NCBI GenBank assembly: GCA_025093985.1
Contig: JACAAK010000010.1
Coordinates: forward strand, 1,699,501 to 1,763,500
DNA length: 64,000 bases
Direction of reading: 5' to 3'
From: Calvatia gigantea
Lineage: Eukaryota; Basidiomycota; Agaricomycetes; Agaricales; Lycoperdaceae
Shown here: one piece after another, positions 22,265 to 34,400 of the stretch
Position numbering within the stretch: position 1 is the first letter of the stretch
How the letters are laid out: every line of letters starts with the position of its first letter
Made by a program: the position numbers and the translations under genes
Notes under the pieces: model-generated
What the model was told of the DNA's origin: nothing
Seen by the model: only the letters and a program-made list of their open reading frames with translations
The model's database searches: none

Positions 22265-24503
22265 ATGCCTGCAGATACCAAGCTGACCCCTGTTTACGAC
22301 GAAAAGATCGGGGATGTATCGTCAGAGGAAGAACGCTACTCGCCAGGCCCCAGTTGACCCAGAACGTGAAGGCAGAGGAAAAGGCATTGGTACGCAGGCT
22401 AGACAAACGAATCCTACCCATTGCTTGCCTGCTCTACCTCTTTGCGTGTAAGTTCCTTGACTTCTTGATATCGACGTCAGAGTTGATCCCGTCATATGTT
22501 TAGACCTTGACCGTTCGAATCTCGGTAACGCGCGACTTCAAGGGCTCGATAAGGACGTCTTGGGCGGCGACGAGACTGGTGTGCTGTTTGATTGGGTGAA
22601 CTCGATCTTCTTCTTTCCCTATGTCTGTGTCCTTCTCCCCTTGATTATACCAGCCATCTGATTCAACGTTCCTTGTAGATCCTATTTCAGGTCCCTGCTA
22701 CAGTTACTTCTAAACTCTTTCCACCCAGACTATGGATGGCGTGTGCTGCAATTGGCTGGGGAGTGTCGTCTACCTTGATGGTAAGTACGTATTTCATGCA
22801 TTTGAATAATGCTCAATGTGTGTTCCCCAAGTCGACTGCCTTCAATTTCCCCGGAATCATGGTCACCCGTTTATTTTTGGGCAGTCTTTGAATCCGGATT
22901 CGCCCCTGCCATCCCGCTTTATTTCTGTGAGTACGTCCCGGTTCCTGTTCGCGCCCGCCGACTAACAGGTTCTCCTGTAATAGCATTCTTTTACACAAAA
23001 CAGGAAATGGGTCTACGGGTAAGGGCATCTTCCGTGGCTCCATAAGAATTTTGGATAGTTTTTGCTGACCACAATATGTGGACAGATGGCATATTGGTTC
23101 GGGTTTGCCGCAGTTGCCGGAGCTTTCGGTGGTTTGATCGCTTTCGGTGTCCAACACGCCCATACCCATCTTCAAAATTGGAGGCTTCTTTTCATTGTTG
23201 AGGTGCGTTATCCCCGAGAGATTATCGTTATGCGCTCCAACTGACTCGGGGAATTCATTCTAGGGCATTCCGGCCGTGTTACTTGGTATTCTGACGGCGT
23301 TCTATTTACCTAACCGGCCAGAGTCTACAAGCTTCTTCAATGAGCGCGAGCGAAAAATCGCTCTCGAGCGCATGAACAGGCATTCCAGTGGTGATACAGG
23401 GGCCACTGTCAATAAAGGTATGGTAGGAAATCTTGTCGCATGTGGAGCGGCGTGATTGACTTCTTCTTGAGCGCATATCTGGATGGCGCTGAAAGATTGG
23501 AGGGTATGTAGATTTATCATTTCACTTCGTGACGGAGCATCATTGTTGATTCGTATCTATTCTAGATTTACGCCGCAGGGGTGATCTATTTTGGTCTCAA
23601 CTGCGCCCTGGCATCTATCTCTGCTTTCTTGCCCACTATCCTCAAGACTCTCGGTTTTGGTCAGCCCGGGAATTCCTTCCTGCGCCCATTGTTTGAGCTC
23701 ATATCACTTTAGGCGATGCCCAATCTCAGCTGCTCACTGTCCCGCCCTATGCCTGTGCTACTGTCATGTTGGTCGCGTTCTGTATGGCATCTGACCGTCT
23801 TCAAACCCGCGGCATTTTCATGGCGATCTCATCATCCATCGGAGGCGTTGGATACCTGTGTGTATTGACTTGACAAACTGCAAATACCAACGGATCAGTC
23901 TGACAGGTCCTTGCAGACTCCTACTTCTGGTGGACAACCTTCGCGTCCGCTACTTTGCGACCTTCTGTATTGTGGCCGGAACGTACACTACGATTGGCAC
24001 GATCATTGCTTGGTGTAGGTGCCCCTTTGGCTCGCATTCCTCGCTGTTGTTCATTGGTTCCTCAGTCGCCCACAACTTGGGTTCCGAAACAAAGAAGGCG
24101 ACAGGCATCCCGATGTTCATGGCCATTGGACAGTGCGGAAGTGTCCTCGGATCCCATATCTATCCCAAGACCGAAGGACCGCACTATATGTAAGGTATCT
24201 CCTTTTGTCACCGAAGACGCACGCTAACGGATCTTGTGTGAGCAGTAAAGGCTTTGCGAGTATGTCGCAGTCACCAAAGATCTGAGACAAAGCTGATCAC
24301 TTCGGATAGTTACCTGCGCCCTTGAATTCCTCGCGGCTGTTCTTTCCATCGTCCTCTCGGTAGGGTCCACTCCTTTCCGAGGAAACGTTATTGCGCTAAG
24401 CTTTGTCATTTAGATATCTTACCGCTGGGATAATGCACGAAGGAATAAACTTTACGGCAAGTCTAAGCCCGGTACAAGAGTGGATACCCAGGAGTTAGGC
24501 TGA
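22265..24503 (+). pseudogene. MFS anion:cation symporter (Dal5/Tna1-like), frame interrupted
   Basis: A 12-helix major facilitator of the fungal ACS group, which imports organic anions such as allantoate, nicotinate or pantothenate; the substrate cannot be named. About 12 short introns were resolved. Landmarks: LDKRILPIACLLYLF, YLDRSNLGNARLQGL, GWGVSSTLM, FNFPGIMVTRLFLG, YWFGFAAVAGAFGGL, HIWMALKDWRIYAAG, NLGSETKKATGIPMF and the last exon ISYRWDNARRNKLYGK ending at TGA 24501-24503. Between RLFLG and VFESGF an extra base (A at 22883) puts the frame out, giving TGA at once. Near the start, the frame from ATG 22265 (MPADTKLTPVYDEK) reaches TGA; it joins LTQNVKAEEKALV only if a 62-nt intron beginning GTTTAC is removed, or by a second indel. 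Every other exon joins correctly, so the lesion is recent or an assembly error. Confidence 0.8.
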
Positions 24504-24938
24504 TAAGGTATGTGCAAAGCTCCTTCTCGCTCTATAGCAATGTCCAATTATGTTACAACAGACACCGGAATTCCGTTACATCCCTTGATGAAATATATAC
24601 AGTTTGTGATTTGAGCCCTAATACCGTTTTCTCGGTTTGGGAGTCAGATGTTCTGTAATAATGTAATTGTGACGATAGTACAAGGAAATTCTTGAAACAC
24701 ACTCTTATGCACTTCGGTTGTGGCCATCGCTACTTGAGCCCTGGCGGGGCCACGAGGAACCCAGATACGGACATCAGGATCAACTAGACATGAGATTAGT
24801 ACTCATAGTGGTGGGTTGTTCGATTTTTGTCAGATTACAGATGACATAGATTTATCAATGGGTAAGCTAGGAGTGGTACGAGAATCGCCATGTAAGCAAC
24901 AGAAATGCCAATGTGATCAAACGAGTATCCAACAATGA
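24504..24938. other. Convergent intergenic region
   Basis: Between the 3' ends of the transporter and the F-box gene; no gene seen. Confidence 0.6.
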
Positions 24939-27900
24939 TCAATGAGCAATATTCCAATCATAGAGGATAAAATCTAATAAGTTTTCCAGAGTGTCGGACC
25001 GGGGGAACTTGATACGGCCATGGCAGTAAAAGTCCTCATCACGAATTTGATAGATTTTGTGTCTTGACATAAGACTCGTCAGGGAGCGATTGACCAAAGA
25101 GCGAGGAAACTTACTTTGAACTAAGATGCGAGCGGAGACCATTGAAGTCAAACTTATTTTCAGACTGTTTCTTCTTTCCGTTGTCGTTGCCCTGGGCTTT
25201 CTCAACGTTAGGTTTCAGTTTTCTCTAGCACCAGAACGGGTCGCCTTGGAAGCCTCCTTGGGGTTCAGGGTGCGTAGGAGAGCCGTCCTCGGGCATTGGT
25301 TGCACCTTCGTGGATTGCCCCTCCCTCCCCTTAGCATTGGCGCAGTACTGGCATCCGTAGAAACTTTTACTTGTCCATTCCCTCGCGCCCTTGGATCCTT
25401 GCATTAACCATTCCGCAAGGCCAGTAAGATTGGGCCGCGGCCTTATCGTAGAGACAACCCCGGCCTCAATGGGCTCGATTTTCATTGGGGCCGGATGGCG
25501 GTGGGAATGTCCAATCTAGAGTGGAAGTGTCGGGCGTGAATACAATCGCGTGTTAACGGGGGTTTCTAGGGATCTTACAATGCACCCGGACCGCACAAAG
25601 AGTGGTGGATCGCAGCTCAGGCACCGCCAAGCTGTTCCCAAGAATCGTTTATTGGTTTCTTCTACCGTTTCCGCCTTCACCCCAATATGTTCAAGACATG
25701 TCGTCATGACAGCGTAAGCCTGTCGAGACGGGGCGGTCAGAACACAATACAAAATGGACGGGGAATTACTAGCCTGTTCATCTTTGACGAAGTTGCTCGT
25801 GCTCCAAGCTTGAGTCGCTGCTCCCTTTCGGCGCTTCATACCGTCCTTCTCTGGGCATTGATGATGACAAACTCCGGCGAAATCAAGACATTCGTCTATC
25901 TCGTAAATCCGCTCCACGCTGTTGCAGACCTTACACTTCCATCTCGCATTGAGATGCAGAACAGGATGTGGCATCCGATGCGCAGGGACCATGCGGTTCC
26001 ACTCGCTGGAGCCGCCCAAAGTCTCCAGCATCTCGCGCTTTACTCCTTCTGCCCAGTTATCAATTTGTTGTTTAATCATGCCCTTCATAAATGTTTTCCC
26101 ATTAACGGCAGTCTTCACACTAATTTCAGCTGTGGCCAGATCTGACGACTGCAAAAGCTGAACTGCGGGAAATTGGAGGAAAAAAGAAAAAGGCGGGAGG
26201 TAAGGATAATTTTCCGGTTGTGACATGAGCTTCTGGTAGAATTTCCAGACGCTGTTGAGGTTCGTTTGTCGGAGCTTCGTTACTGCTTTCCAATGCTTCT
26301 TCTCTTGGGATTGGAGAAGTTCACGGGCAATAGTAGGCCGCATTCCTTCCAGTTCTGTTGATAGTATTTCGTATAAATGCTTTGGTTCACACAACCAAAT
26401 AAATATGCTAACCTTCGTCTTCTATTTTTTCACGTCGTTTGCATTTACCACTGTGAAATTGGCCATACGAAGTGTTGGCGAGCATATCTAGGTAATCCCA
26501 TCCTTCGGTGTCGGCGAAACTTTTGCCCCTGGCGCATCGCTGTCAGAGGAGACGCCAGATAGCGACAAAGGACATACTTAGTTTCATTGGATTGCTCAAT
26601 GTGGCGCATTCTAGATTCCCATGAAGTGCGCCATCTGTAAAGACTGAGACAAAACTATGAGGAGGTAAGCAGTGGTTCAAAGTAAATGATAGCCGACACT
26701 ACCTGCATCCATATATTGTTCCGTGCAATAGCCAGGTTCATCCTCTGTACTACGGCGTTATCAGCCCGAGAGGTTGAAAATTCGTGATACTCTGCTTGTG
26801 TTAGAAGAGACTTCCGGGTAAGTGTTGTTTTGGGCCCTGGTCCATGGTCAGCATCCAGTGGGCGGAATTTGCGTGACAATCTCACATGTTATGACTGTTC
26901 GGTTTTGTTCTGTACATGCGAATAATATATTAGGCTTGTGCATTGTTTCATACCAGAGCGAACGCACGAAATATGTAGGAACATTCAATGACGGGAAGCC
27001 AAGTGAGATAAGCCGGGGAAAAGGTTTCTCTAAATTTGGATGACGATGAGAAAAGGAAAAATGGATTCAGCACCAAGGTACTGACTCCGCTTGTTTGCGG
27101 CACTCAGGCTGAATGAGGTATCAGCTGACGAGCATAGATAAAAGCTCATGATGCTCACCTTGTTGCATAGGCGCAATCTCAACGCAAACGATACATACAT
27201 TCTGTCTGTAGACTTCCCGCAGGCCTGTAACAAAACATTCAGAAAGAAAAGTTGGCAATCGGATGGATCCACCACCCCACCTCACAAATCCCATTGTCAA
27301 AAACAAAGGCAGCATAAGCCGGCTCTCTACCAACAAAGCACCCGACGCCAACCGAACATTTAGGAGACCCATCACTTTCATACAAGTTCTTGACCTTTGC
27401 GTTGTACGCCTGGGGATCAGGCAAACCAACCGCCGTCCTCGCTTTCCTCCAAATGAAACTTGCATCTAAGCTCACCAACTGGGTGCATAGTTGTTTGCAT
27501 GTTCGTGCGATGGCGAGGATATCTCCCGGGTGCCCTGTGAAACATAAGATTTCCGCGAGGACGTCTAATGGGAGGTGAGGTAGTCGAGAAATCATCGAGT
27601 CTCCCATCACGTCCTCTTCAGAGTTGGTCCCGGTACCGCCAGCTTGGTCGATCGTATCCTCCCTGTCCATCACGACTTCAGCACCCTGTGGTGGATTGTG
27701 TGTGTTATGAATAAAGGAGGGAGCTACGGGAATAGGAGTTGATTCGATGATTGGTAGTCCGACTAGGAGTGCTCCAGCTGGAGAGTCATCAGTATTAGCC
27801 ATCTTACGTGCCCTTTTGGCTCTGGTGTCGGTTTCCGATGCAGCACTCCAGTCGAGCGGTCTTTTGGTTCCGCAATCGCTAGAAGAGCTGGCCGGGGAAG

Positions 27901-28024
27901 CACCCTCCTGGATTTTGCTTGGGGGTGTTTTGCCGACGTTCATGGAGTTACTCGTTGTCATTTCGGCACTCCCGTTCAAATTCAGAGAAGTGAGTGTGGT
28001 TTCATGAGTTAGAGGTAAAGTCAT
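24939..28024 (-). CDS. F-box protein with cysteine-rich body (multi-exon)
   Basis: F-box proteins recruit substrates to SCF ubiquitin ligases through Skp1. Exon 1 (28024-27281) has a low-complexity N-terminus with a basic cluster (RAKRARK) and then an F-box (LPLDVLAEILCFTGHP, ILAIARTCKQLCTQL). Exon 2 (27224-27159) and exon 3 (27108-27082) carry Cys pairs (GICEACGK, LCNKPECRKQ) that could bind zinc. Later exons include RCARGKSFADTEGWDYLDML and, after the intron beginning near 26405, ELEGMRPTIARELLQSQEKK. That exon also holds WKCKVCNS, ECLDFAGVCHHQCPEKDG and ILYCVLTAPSRQ. The 3' part has SHRHPAPMKIEPIE, FYGCQYCAN and RDEDFYCHG before the stop at 24939. Boundaries between 27080 and 26400, and 3' of 25560, were not fully resolved. 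The substrate is unknown. It is divergent from MAD3 with a 221-bp shared promoter. Confidence 0.75.
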
Positions 28025-28245
28025 CTCGGAAGTGCTGCTGAGGAAAGATGTCGGGGGAAGCTAAAGTTAAGTTAAGAGTTGAGGTGATCTGATCACGTGT
28101 TGTAATAATGTTATTTGTCAGTCACGTGTTCATTTGTTTTGAACGCGTTTCCTCAGCGCCTCAGCACTTAAGCTAAAATTCAAAATTGCGATAACCGTTC
28201 CCGCAACTGAAATCGACACACACGCTTGTACTGTACGATTCTACG
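28025..28245. promoter_or_regulatory. Divergent promoter F-box gene / MAD3 with E-boxes and an MCB-like site
   Basis: The 221 bp between two divergent start codons contains CACGTG at 28094-28099 and 28123-28128 and ACGCGT at 28143-28148. ACGCGT is the MluI cell-cycle box bound by MBF/SBF-type factors in yeasts; CACGTG is bound by bHLH factors. Use in this organism is an inference. Confidence 0.5.
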
Positions 28246-29764
28246 ATGCTACCACCAGAACACGACGACGTATTCCAAGACACAGGTCCAGTCATAGTTG
28301 ACTGTGACGTCCTCGAGGCAGCCAAAGAAAACGTCCAACCTCTCGGCACAGGCCGGCGCGTAACCGCTCTTTCCGCCATCCTCGCAACACCACATGCACA
28401 ACGCGAAGCAAAGCTCTCCGTTACACGTAACCGCCTCCGTATAAATGTCGAAATAGCTCTGGATGACGAGGATGGGGATGCTCTAGAAGCGTATTGGCAA
28501 TTCGTTAACTGGACGCTGGATAATTATCCCCAAGGACATAGTGCCGAGTCGGGACTTTTGGAGTTGCTTGAGGAGGCGACTAGAGTTTTGAAAGATCATA
28601 ATGCGGGAGTATGCAGAGGAGATGTAAAGTATTTGAAGTTGTGGCTTCTGTACGCGAGTTATGTCGAGAAGCCGGTGGTGATTTATAAGTTCCTGATCGC
28701 AAATGAGATCGGGACGGGCTTCGCGCTTCTGTACGAAGAATACGCTGCTGTACTCGAGAGGGACGGTCGGTGCGTTTTCCCACTGGATGATTTCTTCTTT
28801 CTCGTTGGCTAATGTTCGTGGAGTCGGAACGAAGCAGATGATGCATACAGCCTGGGCATCGCTAGACGTGCCGCACCTCTAGATCACCTCCAAGAACGGT
28901 ATAACGACTTCCAGAAACGGATGATGAGCAATATGATGCTTCCACCGGCCCCTCCATCTACTTTGCAGAAACCTAGACAGGCCCTTACAACTACATCCCT
29001 TAAACCCGCCTCATCTTCCTCTTCCTCACGTCAACCCTCGTCACGTAGCGTCTCCAACCCAGTCCCAATGGCATCTTCATCAAATTCTAGACTTCAAATT
29101 TTCGCGGATCCAACGGGGGCGGAATCTCAAGCGGCGGAACCATCACCTACAACATGGCAGGATCTAGGAACGCGGAAAACAAGAATCAAAGAGAACGTTC
29201 CAGAAGTCAAAAAGCTAGTAGGCACGACATTGAAACAAGCTGGAAAGAGTAAACGGATTGCCTCTGCTTCCTCTTCTTCAAGTCTTGGAGCTGGGAGTTC
29301 AAAGATTGCTATATTTCGGGATCCTGGACCAGAGGATATGCCGCCACCGGCGTCTTTGCCTGCCTCCAAGACGAAGATATCAACCACGGCCGGGGCTCCG
29401 CCAAAAACACCGGCGAGAAGTGCATTTGCTCCGTTTGTGGGTTCGGAAGCTGGGCAAGATAATCAGCTACCTCTGATGACTCCAAAATTCACGCCGTTTA
29501 AAGACGAGGTACGGGTTCGTAATCATAGGATTATTGAGCCCCCCTCATGAAATCTGTTTTTTTTTTTTTTGGTATCTTTAGATGTCTATTTCTGGAGTTG
29601 CATCATCACCCACCAATGGTAGTGCTGGCAACCCAGTGACGGAATCCGTCATCAAGGTTAAAAAGGCCGGATTGAAGGCGCCGTGTCCTAGTTCAGAAGC
29701 GGAAGCTTTGAGGAAGGATCCGTTGAAGAATTATCCTGATGCGGGAATTGCAGATGATGGATGA
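28246..29764 (+). CDS. MAD3: Spindle assembly checkpoint protein Mad3 (BubR1-like)
   Basis: Mad3 is part of the mitotic checkpoint complex that holds APC/C-Cdc20 inactive until kinetochores attach. Exons: 28246-28769, 28824-29508, 29582-29764 (463 aa). Seen: a first KEN box at residues 27-29 (EAAKENVQPL), the Bub1/BubR1-type TPR domain (ALEAYWQFVNWTLDNYPQG, GDVKYLKLWLLYASYVEKP, IYKFLIANEIGTGFALLYEE), and a second KEN box at 297-299 (TRIKENVPEV). It has no kinase domain, so it is the Mad3 form and not Bub1. The rest is Ser/Pro-rich with repeated IFxDP segments (IFADPTG, IFRDPGP). The intron at 29509-29581 contains a T14 tract. The 28770-28823 intron uses a GAG acceptor; the frame requires it (ERDGR/RNEADDAY). 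No lesion is seen. Confidence 0.92.
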
Positions 29765-30775
29765 AGGACGGAGATGAGTGGCGAGGTGGCGCAGCAACAG
29801 TTGTTGAGTCGTTCGTGCAGGGATATGATGTTGATTTTTGGATGGTTTGACGGGCGGTATTGAAACTAGGGTATGTTCTGTCATGATATTCAGATGGGCG
29901 CTTTTGGAGTGATACCAGGATTTTGGATTTGTCAATGCATGTGTTTCAAATGAATCGTTGTTAGTGGGAGCTGACATCTATGAAAGTGGTTATGGCGACG
30001 CCTCTTCAAAAATGTCCTCAGAAGTCTTCGACGTCATACTCAAAATATTACATTACAAATAGGCTTTAAACCCGAATCAAAGTCCCTGCAAGGCTTCGTG
30101 ATTACAGGATTCATGAAATGATGGGAAACATGAAGCCTCTTGCGGACCGGTGTGCCAAACATACTTGCAGTTCCCACAGAGTATGAACTAAGCCAATAAC
30201 CAGCAGGATGTTTGATGACTGTGTCTGTCATCAACTTTGATTCATTGGTGACCATAGACTCCGTCAGTTCTGGCCCGCACACCATCAAGGGCATCTGTTA
30301 CTCGCCGGTGCGACCTGCATCTCCAACAACTGACAGCGACACAGGAGATTGCTAAATATGTCAATTGATCCTCCATACGTAAACATCCGACGGACTTGCT
30401 TGGATGGAGACTCGGCAAAGAGATGGGAACGGGTTGATCTCGCCACTCCCCACGCCAGAGGCAATGAGGCACACCCGGAGGCAACGGCGTAAACCGTATA
30501 TATAAGTTCGATTAACTCGAGGGTTCGCAAAACTTTCCGTTATCACGATTTCATTGCCGCGGTGAGTGCTTCCTGAAAACTCGAAGTGGCGGATCGAGAT
30601 CACTTGGGGGGAGACTTCCGTGGACTGATTCACTTAGAGTGGGGCAAGGATTACCTTGCGGAGTCTTCGTCATATATATACTCTCTCCCTTGGTTGACTG
30701 TCTTTCCCTCGATTACGCCGCGCACCACTTCTCCGGCACTCCCACCCTCTCTCCATCTCCTCGCTGACCATCAAG
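29765..30775. other. Intergenic region with a TATA element
   Basis: No gene recognised in about 1 kb. CATATATATA at 30671-30680, roughly 100 bp before the next start codon, is a candidate TATA box for the small secreted protein gene. Confidence 0.5.
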
Positions 30776-31258
30776 ATGTATTGGGGGTTCCATTTCGTTA
30801 TTGGGGTGCTTGTGACGTTCTTCTTGCTCACCGCGGGTGCCCCGTCGGGCGGGGACGTTACCGAAATTGGAGTGGAGGATGTCGTGCAGAGAGCGTTTGA
30901 CACCACATCACTATCACCTACTACCGCCAACACCCTAACGACTTCGACAACGAATCTTGACGCTACACAACAACAACAACAACAACAACAACAACAGCAA
31001 CACGAATCATTCGAGTGAGTTGGTTGTTTATAAGGTCTTTGTTCTTGGCTGATATTTTGGTATAGCATAACAACCTACATCTTGCATTTGTTCGGAAGGA
31101 AACGACATATTATAACACCAGACCAAGAATTCGCACGGCTACATCGCCGAACACACAGCCTATCCGCCCGTAGGCGACATCCTGTATGTGGTGATATCCC
31201 TATTGTTCAAGCGATATATGCTGACTTCCTGTGCAGTGAACTACTTTTTTGGTTGTAA
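30776..31258 (+). CDS. Small secreted protein with a polyglutamine run
   Basis: Exons 30776-31014 and 31066-31258 give 143 aa. The N-terminus (MYWGFHFVIGVLVTFFLLTAGAP) is a clear signal peptide or single anchor of about 22 residues, followed by a Thr/Ser-rich segment, 11 glutamines (CAA/CAG, 30968-31000) and a basic C-terminal part (RRTHSLSARRRH). The intron 31015-31065 (51 nt) is canonical. If it is kept, the frame stops at TGA 31016-31018 to give an 80-aa protein, so splicing decides the C-terminus. No family is recognised. A TATA element lies about 100 bp upstream. Confidence 0.6.
30968..31000 (+). repeat. CAA/CAG trinucleotide repeat (11 units)
   Basis: Ten CAA and one CAG codon in the small secreted protein; likely length-polymorphic. 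Confidence 0.85.
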
Positions 31259-31468
31259 CATCAAGTATAGAGTTGTAATAGTATTAATTGGTGACCAAAT
31301 AGACATCTATTGTGAGAGATGGTTACATAAGCACAATGTTGGTGAACTTTTTGTGAGAGTTGGATGTGCTGGGTGGTGTGTGTTTGAGCAAGCCCAATCC
31401 CATCGACACACAACTCGTGAACTGTGCTGGATCTCATCCGCGTCCATTCTCTCTCTGGACCCCTCCCC

Positions 31469-34400
31469 ATGGATTTCGCATACGCTCTCACTCAGGACCA
31501 GCCGTTCTATGGGCCACAACCACACCCATACCTTCAAGACCCTGTTCTCTATGTCACCAATCTCCCAGCTTTCATAACAGAAGAAATCCTCGCGAATGCA
31601 CTGGCAGGCTATGGTCCTTTCAGGCCTAGGATCATACGCGATGGATCCAATAACCCAATGTCTGGCTCGATTGAATTCAAATTCTTAGAGAAAGGTATGT
31701 CCCCCATCCCCGCTTATTCACTTTTTTTGCGCGCCCTGTTACACGTGTTTCTCAACATCCCTAACCCTTAACCACACAGCTGAGAAGGCGCTCGCAGTCC
31801 TCCAGGGACGTTTGATCCCAAATATTAATCCCCCGGCTCCTCTAGTCCTCTCCCCATTCCCTCCTACAAATCCGCCCACACCCCTCCCGCCACCCGCCGC
31901 GCACCCTCGGCTCATCAAGCAGCTCCCACCAGGATACACCGATTCACAACTTTACGACCTTTTCCGTCCTTTCGGAACTCTGGCCTCCGTGCGCGCTCAT
32001 ACCCAGTTCGGTCCCGATACAGGAGTGGTCGAGTTTTGGAGCGAGGATGATGCACGTCAAGCGGAGGAAGCTATGCATTGTGCGGATGTAGAGGGTCAGA
32101 ATATTGCCGTACAGCTTTATACACCCAGGAGGGCTAGTGGCACCGTTGCTGACTTTAACGCCGCTGCTCCTACTTTCGTGCCCACTAGTCCCCAATTCGG
32201 GTCGTTTCAACCTCAGGTGCGATTTTTTGATGCTTTTTTTTTTTTTTGAATTGGTGCATCGTTGGATATTCATTGTTATTGATGGATATATATACAGTAT
32301 TCTCCTCCGCGTGCGGCACCATACCCCATCCGATCCCCAGGTCCTTTCATCCACGGACCAGGCCAGCAAGTCCAGATGGCGCCAACAAGCGCAGCGAGTC
32401 ATAGTGGTCTGATTGACCCTTGTAATCTGTTCTGCAAGGTTTGATCGTATCCGCATTGATCATCCAAACCCATCATGCTTACACGACACAAATTGTGGTG
32501 CAGAATCTGGACCCTGAAATCGACTCCAACGGATTGTTTACCCATTTCCGTCAGGTGAGAGGGTTTTGTGTGGCCCTAGTCACTTTTGATGATAACAGCA
32601 AGTTGTGTAGTTTGGTCAAATCGTCAGGTTCGTAATTCAGGACATCCTTGGAAGCGCGATACTGAGATTTTGTTGATAGTGCACGCGTCATGAGGGACGA
32701 GAACGGCGCTAGTCGAGGATTTGGATTCGTCTCCTTCCAGACTCCTGATCAAGGTTCGTCACCCGCGCGAATCTCAAATTTTGGAGCGAACCGAGGGATT
32801 GATCTTTTGATTGTTACAGCCGCTTCGGCTATGCATGCTATGAACGGGGCTCAATTAGGATCAAAGTCGATCGTCGTCCGTCTACATGAGCCTAAGCAAC
32901 TGCGACAGGAAAAGCTTGCTCAGCGCTACGCTGGTCATAATGGACATCCAAGGAGCTCAAGTGGGGCTACTAGTCCTGCTGCTAGTGACGCGGGGGAGAC
33001 TCTAGGTTGGTGGATGGTCTAGCCCTCGTGCACGGCCCTCCGTCCTTGGATCACCCAAGACCACTTATAATGAACGCCCAGAGAGAGGAAGGCGCGGTTC
33101 TGGCAGTTACTTCCATGTGAGTCATTTTGGCCTACCCCTATCCTATCTTTAGCTGATATGACTTGGTCAGGCCGCGCTTTCGGGCACACTTAATGTCCCT
33201 ATGCGTTATGACGAGCTCGCAGCTTTGACCCCTGTTGTGAGGAAGGAAGTATTGACTGGAGAGCTCATGCGCCGCGTTAGGTCGCTGGATACCGTCCCAT
33301 CAAGTGAGACGGATGCTCTTGTCGATTCTTTGGCTACTGCCTCTTTGAGTGAAGTCCTGCAAACTATCGAGGACTCGCAAAGGTTGAGGGACCAAGTCGA
33401 GGCATGGAAGGCGAAGAGTTTGAAACCCCAATCCGCCGAAGCTTCGCCTCCATCGAAATCTCCCGCACCTTCCGCTACTCCTTCGCAGGATTCGCTCCTG
33501 GCCAACCCAGATGCAACCGCCAGTGCACCAGAACACCCTTCTACTCCTATTTCCGTTGACGCTGCACTTTCCACTCCTCCTAGAACTTCCTCTCCTTCAG
33601 GCTCCGTTCCTCCAGTCTCGGAGAGAGATAGGATCTACCAAGCAGTCTGTAAACTCGAACGGAATAACCAATCGGAGCTTACAGATCTCATTATGAGTCT
33701 ACCCAAACGCGAACGCGCAATGTGCCTATTCAACTCCGAGGTCCTCCGCGCAAAGCTCGCAGACGCCAAATTGGTATTAGAAAGCGATGACGGAGCGGAA
33801 GAGCCTACGCCTATTGAGCCTCCAGCTAAAGCTGCCGCTGCTGCTCTTCCTGTCACGCCTCAGGCTAAGAAAGTCGCTGCTTCGAGAGTAACGGAAGAGG
33901 CTTCTTCGCCTAGGACTCCGGAGTTGTCGTCGAGAGGAGCTTCGGCTGCTGCGTCTCCTATGCCTACGACCCCTTCCGGTTCGAGTTCTGCTGCTGCTAG
34001 TGGTGGGAGTGGTGCGGCTAGTTATACTGTTGCTTCGTTGGCCAAGTTGTCTGCGGTTGAGATTGTGAAGATTGCGAGTGATCCGAAGGTGGCTTTGCCT
34101 GTGCCGAAGGCGGATCCGATTGTTGTGCAGACTACGGATGAGTTTGTGGATAGTTTGAAGGATAAGCCGATTCAGCAGCAGAAGCAGTCATTGGGTGATA
34201 AGTTGTGAGTTTTTTTTTAGTGAGGTGGTTGAGTTTGGAGAGGTTCTGATGTGATCTTGTAGGTTCAAAGTTGTCAAGTCCTTTGGTGTTAAAGGAGCTG
34301 TAAGTCACACTGGTTCTTTTGGTTATTGCCTTCTGGTTGACGAATGGTGATTTTTTTTTAGCCCAAAATTACGATTGCACTTTTGGACCAGGAAGACTTG

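Noticed and set aside
29560..29575. T14 tract as a terminator
   Set aside because: Lies inside the last MAD3 intron as a polypyrimidine run; similar T-tracts occur in the Rrm4-like and mL59-like introns.
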